DNA of 7,066 nucleotides from Ignavibacteriales bacterium (GTDB lineage: Bacteria > Bacteroidota > Ignavibacteria > Ignavibacteriales > Melioribacteraceae). This document shows positions 1-6,183 of the stretch, piece after piece. Both the position numbers and the translations under genes were made by a program. The DNA is taken from NCBI GenBank assembly GCA_027080245.1, contig JALWSN010000193.1:1-7066 (forward strand), read 5' to 3'. Under the pieces are notes generated by a model. The model saw only the letters and a program-made list of their open reading frames with translations, was not told where the DNA came from and searched no databases. Positions within the stretch are counted from its first letter, which is position 1. Each line of letters opens with the position of its first letter.

Positions 1-267
1 AGCAATTAAAAACAAGTCGTTAAACGCTTTCAACAAATCAAGGTAATCCTGTTTGGAAAAGGATTCCCCTTTTAACGCTTTGGGCAGCAATGCAAATATT
101 TTTTTAATTACCGAAAGCGGGGTGGCAATCAAAAAACTGCCTGCCGCCGCTCCGCCAATCGTAATGAACTCGGAAATTTGAATCAGCAAAACCAAATTGC
201 CGCCGGCAATTGTAAACCCTACAACTATCGAAGCGAAAACAACCACTATTCCAATAATAATAAACAT
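1..267 (-). CDS. motA: MotA flagellar stator protein, enterobacterial type, 5' part only
   Basis: This is the first 89 codons of a second MotA, open to the left edge of the window; the C-terminal part is missing. MotA forms the ring of the ion-conducting stator in the inner membrane and pushes on FliG of the rotor. The N-terminus shows a first hydrophobic segment (MFIIIGIVVVFASIVVGF, residues 1-18). It is followed by a Gly-Gly turn (AGGNLVLLIQISEF) and a second hydrophobic segment with ITIGGAAAGSFLIA. It then has the cytoplasmic KQDYLDLL stretch that resembles YTKAMYMDLL in E. coli-type MotA. This pattern differs clearly from the other MotA in the window, so it is a different stator class and not a duplicate. 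The ATG at 267 lies 3 bases after the stop of the receiver-Hpt gene. An AGGCGG about 8 bases upstream, inside the end of that gene, can serve as ribosome binding site. A matching motB probably follows outside the window. Confidence 0.9.
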   Translation of the reverse strand, partial: MFIIIGIVVVFASIVVGFTIAGGNLVLLIQISEFITIGGAAAGSFLIATPLSVIKKIFALLPKALKGESFSKQDYLDLLKAFNDLFLIA

Positions 268-270
268 TTT

Positions 271-984
271 TTACACCGCCTGTTTTAGTTCTATTTCGCT
301 AAAGATTTTTTGTAATTCATTAAATTTTTCATCCAAATCCTTCCACTCCACTTCCCCTGATTTTAAGTTTTCTTCCATTCTAATTGCTAATTCAGTTATT
401 TTAGGGAATCCCGCAGTCGTACCGCCGCCCTTTAATTGATGCACAATTTCGTGGGCTTTCTCGACGTTTTTTTGGGAAATGTATTCCTTGAGAGCGGGAA
501 TTTTATTTTTGAAATTCTGGTAGAAAATTTTTTTAAGACCTTCAATCATTGAAGCGTCGGAAGCAATGTTAACGTTGTCCGCTTTCTTCGACTTGGAAAG
601 TTGTTCTTCCCCTAAAATCTCCTTTAAAGCCATTTTAATATTTTCCTTATGCAACGGCTTGGATAGAACTTTATTGGCTCCGGCTTCCAACGCTTTTAAC
701 ACATTAATCCTGCTTGTGTTCCCGCTTATTACCACTACGGGAATGTCCTTTAACTCGTCCAGCACTTTCAATATTTTCAGCATTTTAATGCCGTCGAGGT
801 TCGGCATCATTAAATCTAGGAAAATTAAGTCAGGCTTTACGTTTTTCGCCATCTGGATTCCTTCCAGCCCATCGCTGCAAGTGTAAACATCAAAATGATA
901 TTCGCGGAAGAAATTCTTTAACGCGTGTTTAATAATGTCGGAATCGTCGACAACTAAAACCGTTATTTTTTCGTTATTTCCCAT
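271..984 (-). CDS. Response-regulator receiver fused to an Hpt phosphotransfer domain
   Basis: A 237-residue cytoplasmic signalling protein with two domains. Residues 5-125 form a CheY-like receiver with the acidic pair D13/D14, the phospho-acceptor D57 in LIFLDLMMP, S87 in VVVISGN, and K109 in the LSKPL motif, so the phosphorylation site is complete. After a polar linker (about 126-143) a helical domain (about 145-232) contains VHQLKGGG with H182. This matches the H-x-L-K-G signature of histidine phosphotransfer domains, followed by the expected helix (ELAIRMEENL). No DNA-binding or enzymatic output domain and no kinase domain is present. By family knowledge such a protein receives a phosphoryl group on Asp and/or His and relays it to or from other proteins; its partners cannot be read here. 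The ATG at 984 overlaps the csrA end by 11 bases and has GAAG closely upstream. The stop is 3 bases before a motA start. Its position suggests a role in motility control or chemotaxis, but this is inference. Confidence 0.9.
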   Translation of the reverse strand: MGNNEKITVLVVDDSDIIKHALKNFFREYHFDVYTCSDGLEGIQMAKNVKPDLIFLDLMMPNLDGIKMLKILKVLDELKDIPVVVISGNTSRINVLKALEAGANKVLSKPLHKENIKMALKEILGEEQLSKSKKADNVNIASDASMIEGLKKIFYQNFKNKIPALKEYISQKNVEKAHEIVHQLKGGGTTAGFPKITELAIRMEENLKSGEVEWKDLDEKFNELQKIFSEIELKQAV

Positions 985-1222
985 CTTTCTTCAATTTATT
1001 TATGTTAAAATCAGTTAAATTTTCAGGAGTTTCTTTAACCGACAATATCGCCGAATTAATATTCTCCTTAATGTCTTCCAATAATTCGCTTCTCAAAATT
1101 TCAATTTCGCGCGGCGCTTCAATTCCAATTTTCACCTGATTTTCCGAAATCTCTAATATTTTTATCGTAATTTTTCTGTCAATCTTTATAGCTTCATTGA
1201 TTTTTCTTTTTAAAATTAACAT
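974..1222 (-). CDS. csrA: CsrA/RsmA-family translational regulator
   Basis: CsrA is a small dimeric RNA-binding protein that binds GGA motifs in mRNA leaders and usually blocks translation; in FliW-containing bacteria its main target is flagellin mRNA. The 82 residues start with MLILKRK, and continue with ISENQVKIGIEAPREIEILRSEL. This is the full beta-strand core, with L4, R6 and R44 (the key RNA-contacting arginine) in place. At 82 residues it is longer than the 61-residue E. coli protein. The extra C-terminal helix and tail (about residues 52-82) fit the FliW-responsive class, in which the extended C-terminus contributes to FliW binding (family knowledge). It lies 12 bases after fliW and overlaps the next gene by 11 bases. 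Its start region carries two GGA motifs (separate entry), suggesting autoregulation. Confidence 0.96.
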   Translation of the reverse strand: MLILKRKINEAIKIDRKITIKILEISENQVKIGIEAPREIEILRSELLEDIKENINSAILSVKETPENLTDFNINKLKKDGK

Positions 1223-1243
1223 TTTTCCACCAGTTTACTCCTT
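1223..1243 (-). promoter_or_regulatory. csrA translation-initiation region with two GGA motifs
   Basis: Reading towards csrA there is AAGGAG (1238-1243) formed by the last two codons of fliW, and GGTGGA (1226-1231). GGTGG ends 4 bases before the csrA ATG and is the likely ribosome binding site. AAGGAG is a better Shine-Dalgarno match but sits about 15 bases from the ATG, which is too far for normal use. Both contain GGA, the core of CsrA binding sites, and the proximal one overlaps the ribosome binding site. A CsrA dimer could therefore repress its own translation here. I see no clear hairpin presenting either motif, so the regulatory role is inference. Confidence 0.4.
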
Positions 1244-1615
1244 AAATAACGGGAATTCAACCGGGTATTTCTCGTCTTCGATTATTGTTTGATAACCTGA
1301 TTTTTTCCCTTGACTAATATACACAGGAGCTTTCAAATTTACTGTAATTTTTTTCGGGTCTTTGTTGAATTTTACAATCCCGAACGCTTCGTAATCGTCT
1401 TCCTGAGGGTAAGTATCGTCAATTATTCTGATTCCGATAAGAGGAAAGACAATTTCCGGCTCTTCAATTGAATTCAGATAGAAAAACAAATCTTCCTCCC
1501 TTTTAATCAAAAGGAATTTTTGCAATTCCTCGAATCCGTACAAACCTTTTTCGAAAACAAGAACGTTTTCGTCTTTGTATTCAATCGTTCCAAATTGAAT
1601 TGTTTTTAGTTCCAT
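1235..1615 (-). CDS. fliW: FliW flagellar assembly factor, CsrA antagonist
   Basis: FliW binds either flagellin or CsrA. When flagellin is exported, free FliW sequesters CsrA and flagellin translation resumes. The 126-residue protein shows the family pattern: an N-terminal FGTIEY strand, then FEKGLYGFEELQKFLLI (the F-x-x-G-x-x-G-F-E motif, residues 21-37), a middle FFYLNSIEEPEIVFPLIG block, and the C-terminal NLKAPVYI and DEKYPVEFPL motifs. The length is slightly below the roughly 140 residues of B. subtilis FliW. The ATG at 1615 is 3 bases after the motB stop with a GAAGTGAG stretch just upstream, and csrA follows after 12 bases. The fliW-csrA order is the common one. Here stator genes separate the pair from flgL, and no flagellin gene is within the window. 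Confidence 0.95.
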   Translation of the reverse strand: MELKTIQFGTIEYKDENVLVFEKGLYGFEELQKFLLIKREEDLFFYLNSIEEPEIVFPLIGIRIIDDTYPQEDDYEAFGIVKFNKDPKKITVNLKAPVYISQGKKSGYQTIIEDEKYPVEFPLFKE

Positions 1616-1618
1616 AGC

Positions 1619-2485
1619 TCACTTCTTTATTATTACAATGTCTACTCTTCTATTTTTTGCTCTGCCTTCCGGCGTAGAATTGTCCGCAATTGGTCTGTAT
1701 GCAGCGTAGCCAACTATTGAAATTTTGTCTGGGTTCAACCCTCCTTCGTGAATTAAGAAATAGGCAGTGTTCAACGCCCGCGCTACCGAAAGATGCCAAT
1801 TGGATGGGTAAAGTTTGGATTTAATTGGCACGTTGTCCGTATGCCCTTCCACTCGAATGTCGTTTTTTACCGTTTGCAAAATTTTAGCCACTTGAAGCAG
1901 AATTTTTTTGAAATTGTTGTTTAACTTTGCTTTCCCCGAAGGGAACATTAACCTGTCCTGAATGCGTAAAGTTACCCCCCTTTTGTTTTCAAGCACTTGA
2001 AATTTGTCACCCAAATTATTGTCTTTAATTACTCTTGAAACTTTTACCTTCAACTTTTGAAGCGCGCTAATTACCGCGCTTTTACCAGTTGTAGGCAAAA
2101 CACCTGCAGAAGCGCTTGCCACTTTTTCGTTTCCGAAAATGCTTCCCATTACGTTCATCATCTTCTTGTATTTGTTCAAATCGATGTTTGAAATAGCATA
2201 AAGAATGATGAAAAGTCCAAGCAACAAAGTAATTAAATCCGCGTAAGTAATTAAATACCTATCCTTGTCGTGATCTTCCGCCGTTTCGGAAGACCCGTCC
2301 AAATAGAATTTTTTACGCGGTTTCTTTATTTCCCGCTTTTCTTCTATTCTATCAGTCCTTTTTGATTGACTCTTGGGAGCATGCTTAAGAGCTTTGCCCT
2401 TACCACCGTGGGAATCTCGCCGTTGGAAAGGGCTAACGTCCCTTGAAGAGCCATCTGCATTAGTAATTTTTCTTTGTTGTGGCAT
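1619..2485 (-). CDS. motB: MotB flagellar stator, peptidoglycan-anchored subunit
   Basis: MotB forms the central dimer of the stator, carries the ion-binding Asp and anchors the unit to peptidoglycan. The 288 residues show a long basic cytoplasmic N-terminus (1-75), then a single membrane segment (about 78-100, YLITYADLITLLLGLFIIL) with the ion-carrying D83 in the YAD motif. A linker/plug region of about 60 residues follows, then an OmpA-like domain with VEGHTDNVPI, YPSNWHLSVARA and the final PEGRAKNRRVDI motif. The ATG at 2485 lies inside motA, giving a 142-base overlap. I keep this start because no ATG or GTG exists in frame downstream before the membrane segment. The only alternative, a TTG at 2302, has no Shine-Dalgarno sequence. 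The Shine-Dalgarno sequence for the ATG is itself weak (AAGAGA directly adjacent). The N-terminal extension is longer than in most MotB proteins, so the exact start is uncertain. Whether the stator uses H+ or Na+ cannot be decided from these motifs. Confidence 0.93.
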   Translation of the reverse strand: MPQQRKITNADGSSRDVSPFQRRDSHGGKGKALKHAPKSQSKRTDRIEEKREIKKPRKKFYLDGSSETAEDHDKDRYLITYADLITLLLGLFIILYAISNIDLNKYKKMMNVMGSIFGNEKVASASAGVLPTTGKSAVISALQKLKVKVSRVIKDNNLGDKFQVLENKRGVTLRIQDRLMFPSGKAKLNNNFKKILLQVAKILQTVKNDIRVEGHTDNVPIKSKLYPSNWHLSVARALNTAYFLIHEGGLNPDKISIVGYAAYRPIADNSTPEGRAKNRRVDIVIIKK

Positions 2486-3117
2486 TCTCTTAACTTATCG
2501 CTTATTGGTAACCAAAAAATATTCGCTGAAAAAACGCCCCACAGCGTTGCAATGAACGCCGAGGCAATGCTTCTAATTAACAAATTCGGGTCGGTTCCGG
2601 CGTGGGCTAACGTCATTATTAACGCCATTACCGTTCCCAATATTCCCATCGTAGGCGCGTAACCGCCCATTTTGGAAAAGAGTAAAATGTTGGAATTATG
2701 CCTGTCGTCTAATGTTTTCATCTCCAGCATGGCAATTTCTTCCAAGTCCTCGCCGTTTAATCCGTCTATTAACAAACGTAAAAGTTTCCTTGTAAAAAAA
2801 TCTTCAATGTTCTCCAATTCGTCTTCCAAAGGCAGCAATCCGAACTTACGCGCCTTTACTGAAAGCTCGTAAAATTTTTCCACAAGTCCTTCGTAATCGA
2901 ATTCGGGAGAATTGTAAGCAAGTTTAATTAATCGGAAAAAATTCCGCATCTTCTCGTAACCGAATCCTATTAAAGCAATGGAAAACGTGCCGCCGAAAAC
3001 AATTAATAAAGGCGACCACAAAAACAATGCTTTTAGCGTTCCGCCTTCTATTAGAAAGGCTCCAAAAATCGAAGCTACGGCTATTATTAATCCGTTTACC
3101 GACGTGTACTTTCTCAT
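2344..3117 (-). CDS. motA: MotA flagellar stator protein, PomA/MotP-like type
   Basis: This is the full 257-residue partner of the MotB encoded next. Hydrophobic segments lie at about 8-24 and 34-52. A large cytoplasmic domain (about 55-145) contains R114 in RKLLRLLIDG and an acidic GEDLEEI helix, the region that contacts FliG in this family. Two further membrane segments lie at about 150-172 (GGYAPTMGILGTVMALIMTL) and 184-205. P155 and P204 match the two conserved prolines next to the ion channel in MotA. The C-terminal GEIPTVVRAKLLSMLP matches the tail of the Bacillus/PomA-like branch, so the reading frame is genuine through to its stop at 2344. The ATG overlaps the flgL stop by 4 bases (ATGA), with TTGGATT upstream. 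Its last 142 bases are shared with motB in another frame. It differs from the second, enterobacterial-type MotA at 1-267. Confidence 0.96.
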   Translation of the reverse strand: MRKYTSVNGLIIAVASIFGAFLIEGGTLKALFLWSPLLIVFGGTFSIALIGFGYEKMRNFFRLIKLAYNSPEFDYEGLVEKFYELSVKARKFGLLPLEDELENIEDFFTRKLLRLLIDGLNGEDLEEIAMLEMKTLDDRHNSNILLFSKMGGYAPTMGILGTVMALIMTLAHAGTDPNLLIRSIASAFIATLWGVFSANIFWLPISDKLRECHNKEKLLMQMALQGTLALSNGEIPTVVRAKLLSMLPRVNQKGLIE

Positions 3118-4370
3118 AAGTAATCCAATATTGATTTAGGTAAAATCATCGAAGACATTTTGTACGATACTTGCAGCAAATAATCGTAATATTGCATTTG
3201 GGTAACAGCTTCCACTACGTCTACCTGCTGAGTTTTTGCTAACAAATCCTTGTATTCAAGTTCCTGATTTTCCAGCATGCTTTTCGAATCGTTTAGCTTG
3301 TTGATTTCCGCGCCAACCTCGGCCATTTTGTTAATCATTTTTTGGTGGAAATCCTTGACCGCTTGAATTAAATCCTGCGATGGTTTTTTCCCGGCTTTAA
3401 CGGTATCCCTAATTTTTGCAATTACGTTAAAAATGTCCAATTTTTGATTCAAATCCGAACTCAATTGGGAACTTTGCTCCTTTTCCGTAATGTTCCTTAC
3501 GTCGATGTAAAAATTCAAATATTTGTTCGAATTGCTTACGTGAATTAACTTTGGCGTTCTGCCGTCCATTGTTTTTAACATTTTTTTGTTCGAATCGAAA
3601 ACAAGCTCAACCGGGCTGCTTGAATTATCCGCCACAACGTTGCCGGAGGAATCGGTAACCTGGTAAGTCAACTCGTACTGCTGAGCGCCCGTTTTTTTAA
3701 TTGTTGTTGTTACGTCGTACTCCTTTTCCTCTACGTCGTAAACTTTGCTTGTGTTTGTAATTGTAGCGCCTGTGGCTGCGTTTTTGTCCAAGTTGCCATC
3801 GAAGCTTAAAATCGTTCCGAAAAGTTCCGCTCCGTTTACGTTCATTGTTTGTGCCGTATCGGGTGAAACTTTTGCGTTAATTTTGCCTGAAATATCGCTT
3901 GCTTGCTGAATTACATTGCTTTTTGAAGTAGTGTAATCGAACGGTTTTTCGTTGAAATCCGTTCCGCCGAAGATGTACTTGCCGTCGAATTTTTGATTTG
4001 CGTACTCCAAAAGCGTGTCGAGCGCAAGGGAAAATTTATCCGCAAATATTGCGTTGTTGCCATCGTTGGCAGAATTTTGCAATTCGGTTAGCTGAACGTC
4101 AATATCCCCAACTTGGTCCAAAATATTTTGCATTACCGTAGTTGTCCGGTTTAAAAAAGTAAGAGATTTTTCGATGTTGCTTTTGTAGTTTTGCACGGAT
4201 TGCAAATCGGTCGAATACTTCAAAATATCCGCCGCGGCGCGCGGGTCGTCCGACGGTTTTTCCACTTTCTTTTGCGTGGCAATTTTTTCGCGCAAATTCT
4301 CTACCGTCGCCTTCTGGCTGTTAATGTTGTAAATAAAATTTCTATTTAACATTCTGTCTGAAATTCTCAT
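3114..4370 (-). CDS. flgL: FlgL hook-filament junction protein (HAP3)
   Basis: FlgL forms the second ring between hook and filament and is exported by the flagellar type III system with FlgN as chaperone. The N-terminus (MRISDRMLNRNFIYNINSQ) and the following helices (KVEKPSDDPRAAADILKYS, residues about 36-54) are the flagellin/FlgL D0-D1 core. The C-terminus returns to it with helices up to VVEAVTQMQYYDYLLQVSY and ends in SILDYL, close to the usual SLLDYL. The middle (about 145-310) is an exposed domain rich in Asn, Ser, Thr and Val that makes this protein longer (418 residues) than Salmonella FlgL (317). There is no N-terminal signal peptide, as expected for type III export. The ATG at 4370 is 4 bases after the flgK stop with GTGTGAAG upstream, and the stop overlaps the motA start as ATGA. 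Confidence 0.96.
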   Translation of the reverse strand: MRISDRMLNRNFIYNINSQKATVENLREKIATQKKVEKPSDDPRAAADILKYSTDLQSVQNYKSNIEKSLTFLNRTTTVMQNILDQVGDIDVQLTELQNSANDGNNAIFADKFSLALDTLLEYANQKFDGKYIFGGTDFNEKPFDYTTSKSNVIQQASDISGKINAKVSPDTAQTMNVNGAELFGTILSFDGNLDKNAATGATITNTSKVYDVEEKEYDVTTTIKKTGAQQYELTYQVTDSSGNVVADNSSSPVELVFDSNKKMLKTMDGRTPKLIHVSNSNKYLNFYIDVRNITEKEQSSQLSSDLNQKLDIFNVIAKIRDTVKAGKKPSQDLIQAVKDFHQKMINKMAEVGAEINKLNDSKSMLENQELEYKDLLAKTQQVDVVEAVTQMQYYDYLLQVSYKMSSMILPKSILDYL

Positions 4371-4374
4371 GGCT

Positions 4375-5733
4375 TCACACTATGTTTATTAATGTGTCCA
4401 AAACTTCGTTGGCAATTTTAATTAACTTTGCGGACGCGTCGTAAGATTTTTGAAATTTCAAAAGCTTCGTCATTTCCTCGTCAATCGAAACGCCCGAATA
4501 GGAATCTTTTTCGTTCTGTAATTGCTGAAGAACAAGATTAGTCGATTCTTCCGCTTGCTTCGCGTTGTTAACATGATTGCCGACTTCGTCCACTAACTCG
4601 GCATAATTCTGAGTTAAGGACATTCCATTTAAAACTTTTTTGTCCTTCAAATTGGCTATCTCAACCGCGTAATCTCCATTGCCCGAAGTGCCGTCGGCTG
4701 AAATCGCAATTTTTTTCGGGTCGTTCAAAACTTCCGCATTAATGGACAGTTTTCCGTCCTTAAAAGAATCAAAAAAGGCTATTCCCGTCTGCGGCGGTTG
4801 ATTCATCGAATAACCTTTTTCGTGTACGGCGTTCACTTCGCTTACAAGCGTTTGCATTAACGTATTCAGGGAACTTTCGTACCCTTTGATTTTCTTCGAG
4901 TAAACATCGGACAAGGCGGACATCTCCCCTTTCGTAATGAAAGCTTTGATATTTCCTTTTTCAGTCCGCAGGCTCAATTCGTCGTCCGTTCTGACCATTT
5001 TAAATGTGTTCATCGATTGTGCGTTAGCGGCAAACACCCCGCCAATGTAAACGGTGGCTACGTTATTTTGGTCGTAGCTAACCTTAACGTCGACAATTGA
5101 ACTTAAATCGTTAATCAATTTGTCGCGCGTGTCTTCCAAATCGTTAGCGTTTTGCTTGTGAACGGCAGCATTGTAAATTTGGAAATTCAAATCCTTTATC
5201 TGCTTGAGCAAATCGTTAATTTGGGTAGTCTTTTCACTGAAATTATTCGCGATTGTAGTCTTAATATTCGAAAATTGCTTGAAAATGCTCGAAACTTTAT
5301 TGGCTAAATTTTGCGAAGCGAAAACAACTTCTTTTCTGGCTTCTATTGAATTCGGGGATGCCGAAAGCGAGCTCCAGGAATCGAAAAACTTGCTTAAATA
5401 GTTCGAAAGCCCGTATTCCGAAGGCTCGCCGAATACGTTCTCGATTTGACTTAATAATTCCGATTCTTTTTTGTTTGCCGTGTATTTTTGATTGTTTTCC
5501 ACTATTTGAGCCTCAATCAAGCTATCGTGAACGCGACGCACGTCTTCTACTTTAACGCCCATTCCCCACGAAAATTTGTTGTCCATTTGGGGATATTCGG
5601 ATTTCAACAAAACTCTCTGGCGGGAATAATTCGGATTTCCCGCGTTTGCCACGTTGTGCGCGGTTACGTCCATCGCCTGTTGGTAAGCCGAAAGACTGCG
5701 CGTCGATATGTTAAAAATCCTGCTAAGTCCCAT
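4375..5733 (-). CDS. flgK: FlgK hook-associated protein 1 (HAP1)
   Basis: FlgK forms the first junction ring at the distal end of the hook. Residues 1-40 carry the flagellar rod/hook N-terminal motif (MDVTAHNVANAGNPNYSRQR, 21-40). Long helices follow (about 60-200) that form the HAP1 core, including SPNSIEARKEVVFASQNLA and the DTRDKLINDLS block. The C-terminal domain ends with SGVSIDEEMTKLLKFQKSY and the final amphipathic helix (KLIKIANEVLDTLINIV). At 452 residues it is shorter than the roughly 550-residue Salmonella protein; the variable surface domains between about 230 and 380 are reduced while both conserved ends are intact. The start codon shares its A with the flgN stop (TAATG), indicating translational coupling. 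FlgL is encoded 4 bases downstream, and both use the FlgN chaperone encoded just upstream. Confidence 0.96.
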   Translation of the reverse strand: MGLSRIFNISTRSLSAYQQAMDVTAHNVANAGNPNYSRQRVLLKSEYPQMDNKFSWGMGVKVEDVRRVHDSLIEAQIVENNQKYTANKKESELLSQIENVFGEPSEYGLSNYLSKFFDSWSSLSASPNSIEARKEVVFASQNLANKVSSIFKQFSNIKTTIANNFSEKTTQINDLLKQIKDLNFQIYNAAVHKQNANDLEDTRDKLINDLSSIVDVKVSYDQNNVATVYIGGVFAANAQSMNTFKMVRTDDELSLRTEKGNIKAFITKGEMSALSDVYSKKIKGYESSLNTLMQTLVSEVNAVHEKGYSMNQPPQTGIAFFDSFKDGKLSINAEVLNDPKKIAISADGTSGNGDYAVEIANLKDKKVLNGMSLTQNYAELVDEVGNHVNNAKQAEESTNLVLQQLQNEKDSYSGVSIDEEMTKLLKFQKSYDASAKLIKIANEVLDTLINIV

Positions 5734-6179
5734 TACACTTTCTGATTGACAATTAAACTTTCCTTTTCGCCTTTAAGCTTGGCAAAAAGCATCTTTAACA
5801 TTTGCCTTGAATTTTCCACAAGATACATATTTTGCTCGTTAACGCTGTTTATTCTGCCGCCTAATTCCCGTATTTTTTGCCTTAAATAAAAGAAATGGTC
5901 GGCTAATCTCTCGGGCAGCTCAGCCGCAAGCTCTTTGCTCAATTTGTCCACAATTTCCGCGGTTAGTTTGTTTTCCCCTATTCGCTCTTTCAAAAACCCC
6001 AACCTTTTTGTTTCGATTTTTTTAATTTCCAGAATCAGCCTCTCCTCCAGAGCAATGCATTTTTCCAATTCTTCGAAATTCCTTTGCACAATAGCTTTTC
6101 GCTTGGATTGAACCACTCCCAGCAGCTCTTCCAGCTTGCCTCTTAATTGCTCCATTGTTTCAAATAATTCCCGTACCAT
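5733..6179 (-). CDS. flgN: FlgN-family export chaperone for FlgK/FlgL
   Basis: A 148-residue, almost entirely helical protein. It begins with a leucine-rich heptad-like helix (ELFETMEQLRGKLEELLGVV), followed by a charged coiled-coil region (about 25-95) and a C-terminal amphipathic helix beginning INSVNEQNMYLVENS and continuing RQMLKMLF. This Asn-rich final helix is typical of FlgN, which holds unfolded FlgK and FlgL in the cytoplasm and delivers them to the export gate. Primary sequence conservation in this family is low, so the call rests on helix pattern plus its position directly before flgK-flgL. I chose the ATG at 6179 over an upstream TTG at 6194 because GAGG lies 9 bases before the ATG. 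With this start the gene begins 4 bases after the flgJ stop. The stop overlaps the flgK ATG by one base. Confidence 0.88.
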   Translation of the reverse strand: MVRELFETMEQLRGKLEELLGVVQSKRKAIVQRNFEELEKCIALEERLILEIKKIETKRLGFLKERIGENKLTAEIVDKLSKELAAELPERLADHFFYLRQKIRELGGRINSVNEQNMYLVENSRQMLKMLFAKLKGEKESLIVNQKV

Positions 6180-6183
6180 TTCT

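Noticed and set aside
2300..2302. TTG as the MotB start after the motA stop
   Set aside because: No Shine-Dalgarno sequence precedes it (GTAAAAAATTCTAT), and the basic stretch just upstream looks like a normal MotB cytoplasmic tail. It cannot be fully excluded.
2344..2365. A -1 ribosomal frameshift near the end of motA (run of A before GGACTG) that would produce a MotA-MotB fusion
   Set aside because: The MotB frame is -1 to MotA and open here, but the sequence CAAAAAG is not a proper slippery heptamer, and MotA and MotB are separate proteins in all known stators. A MotB start at 2485 is simpler.
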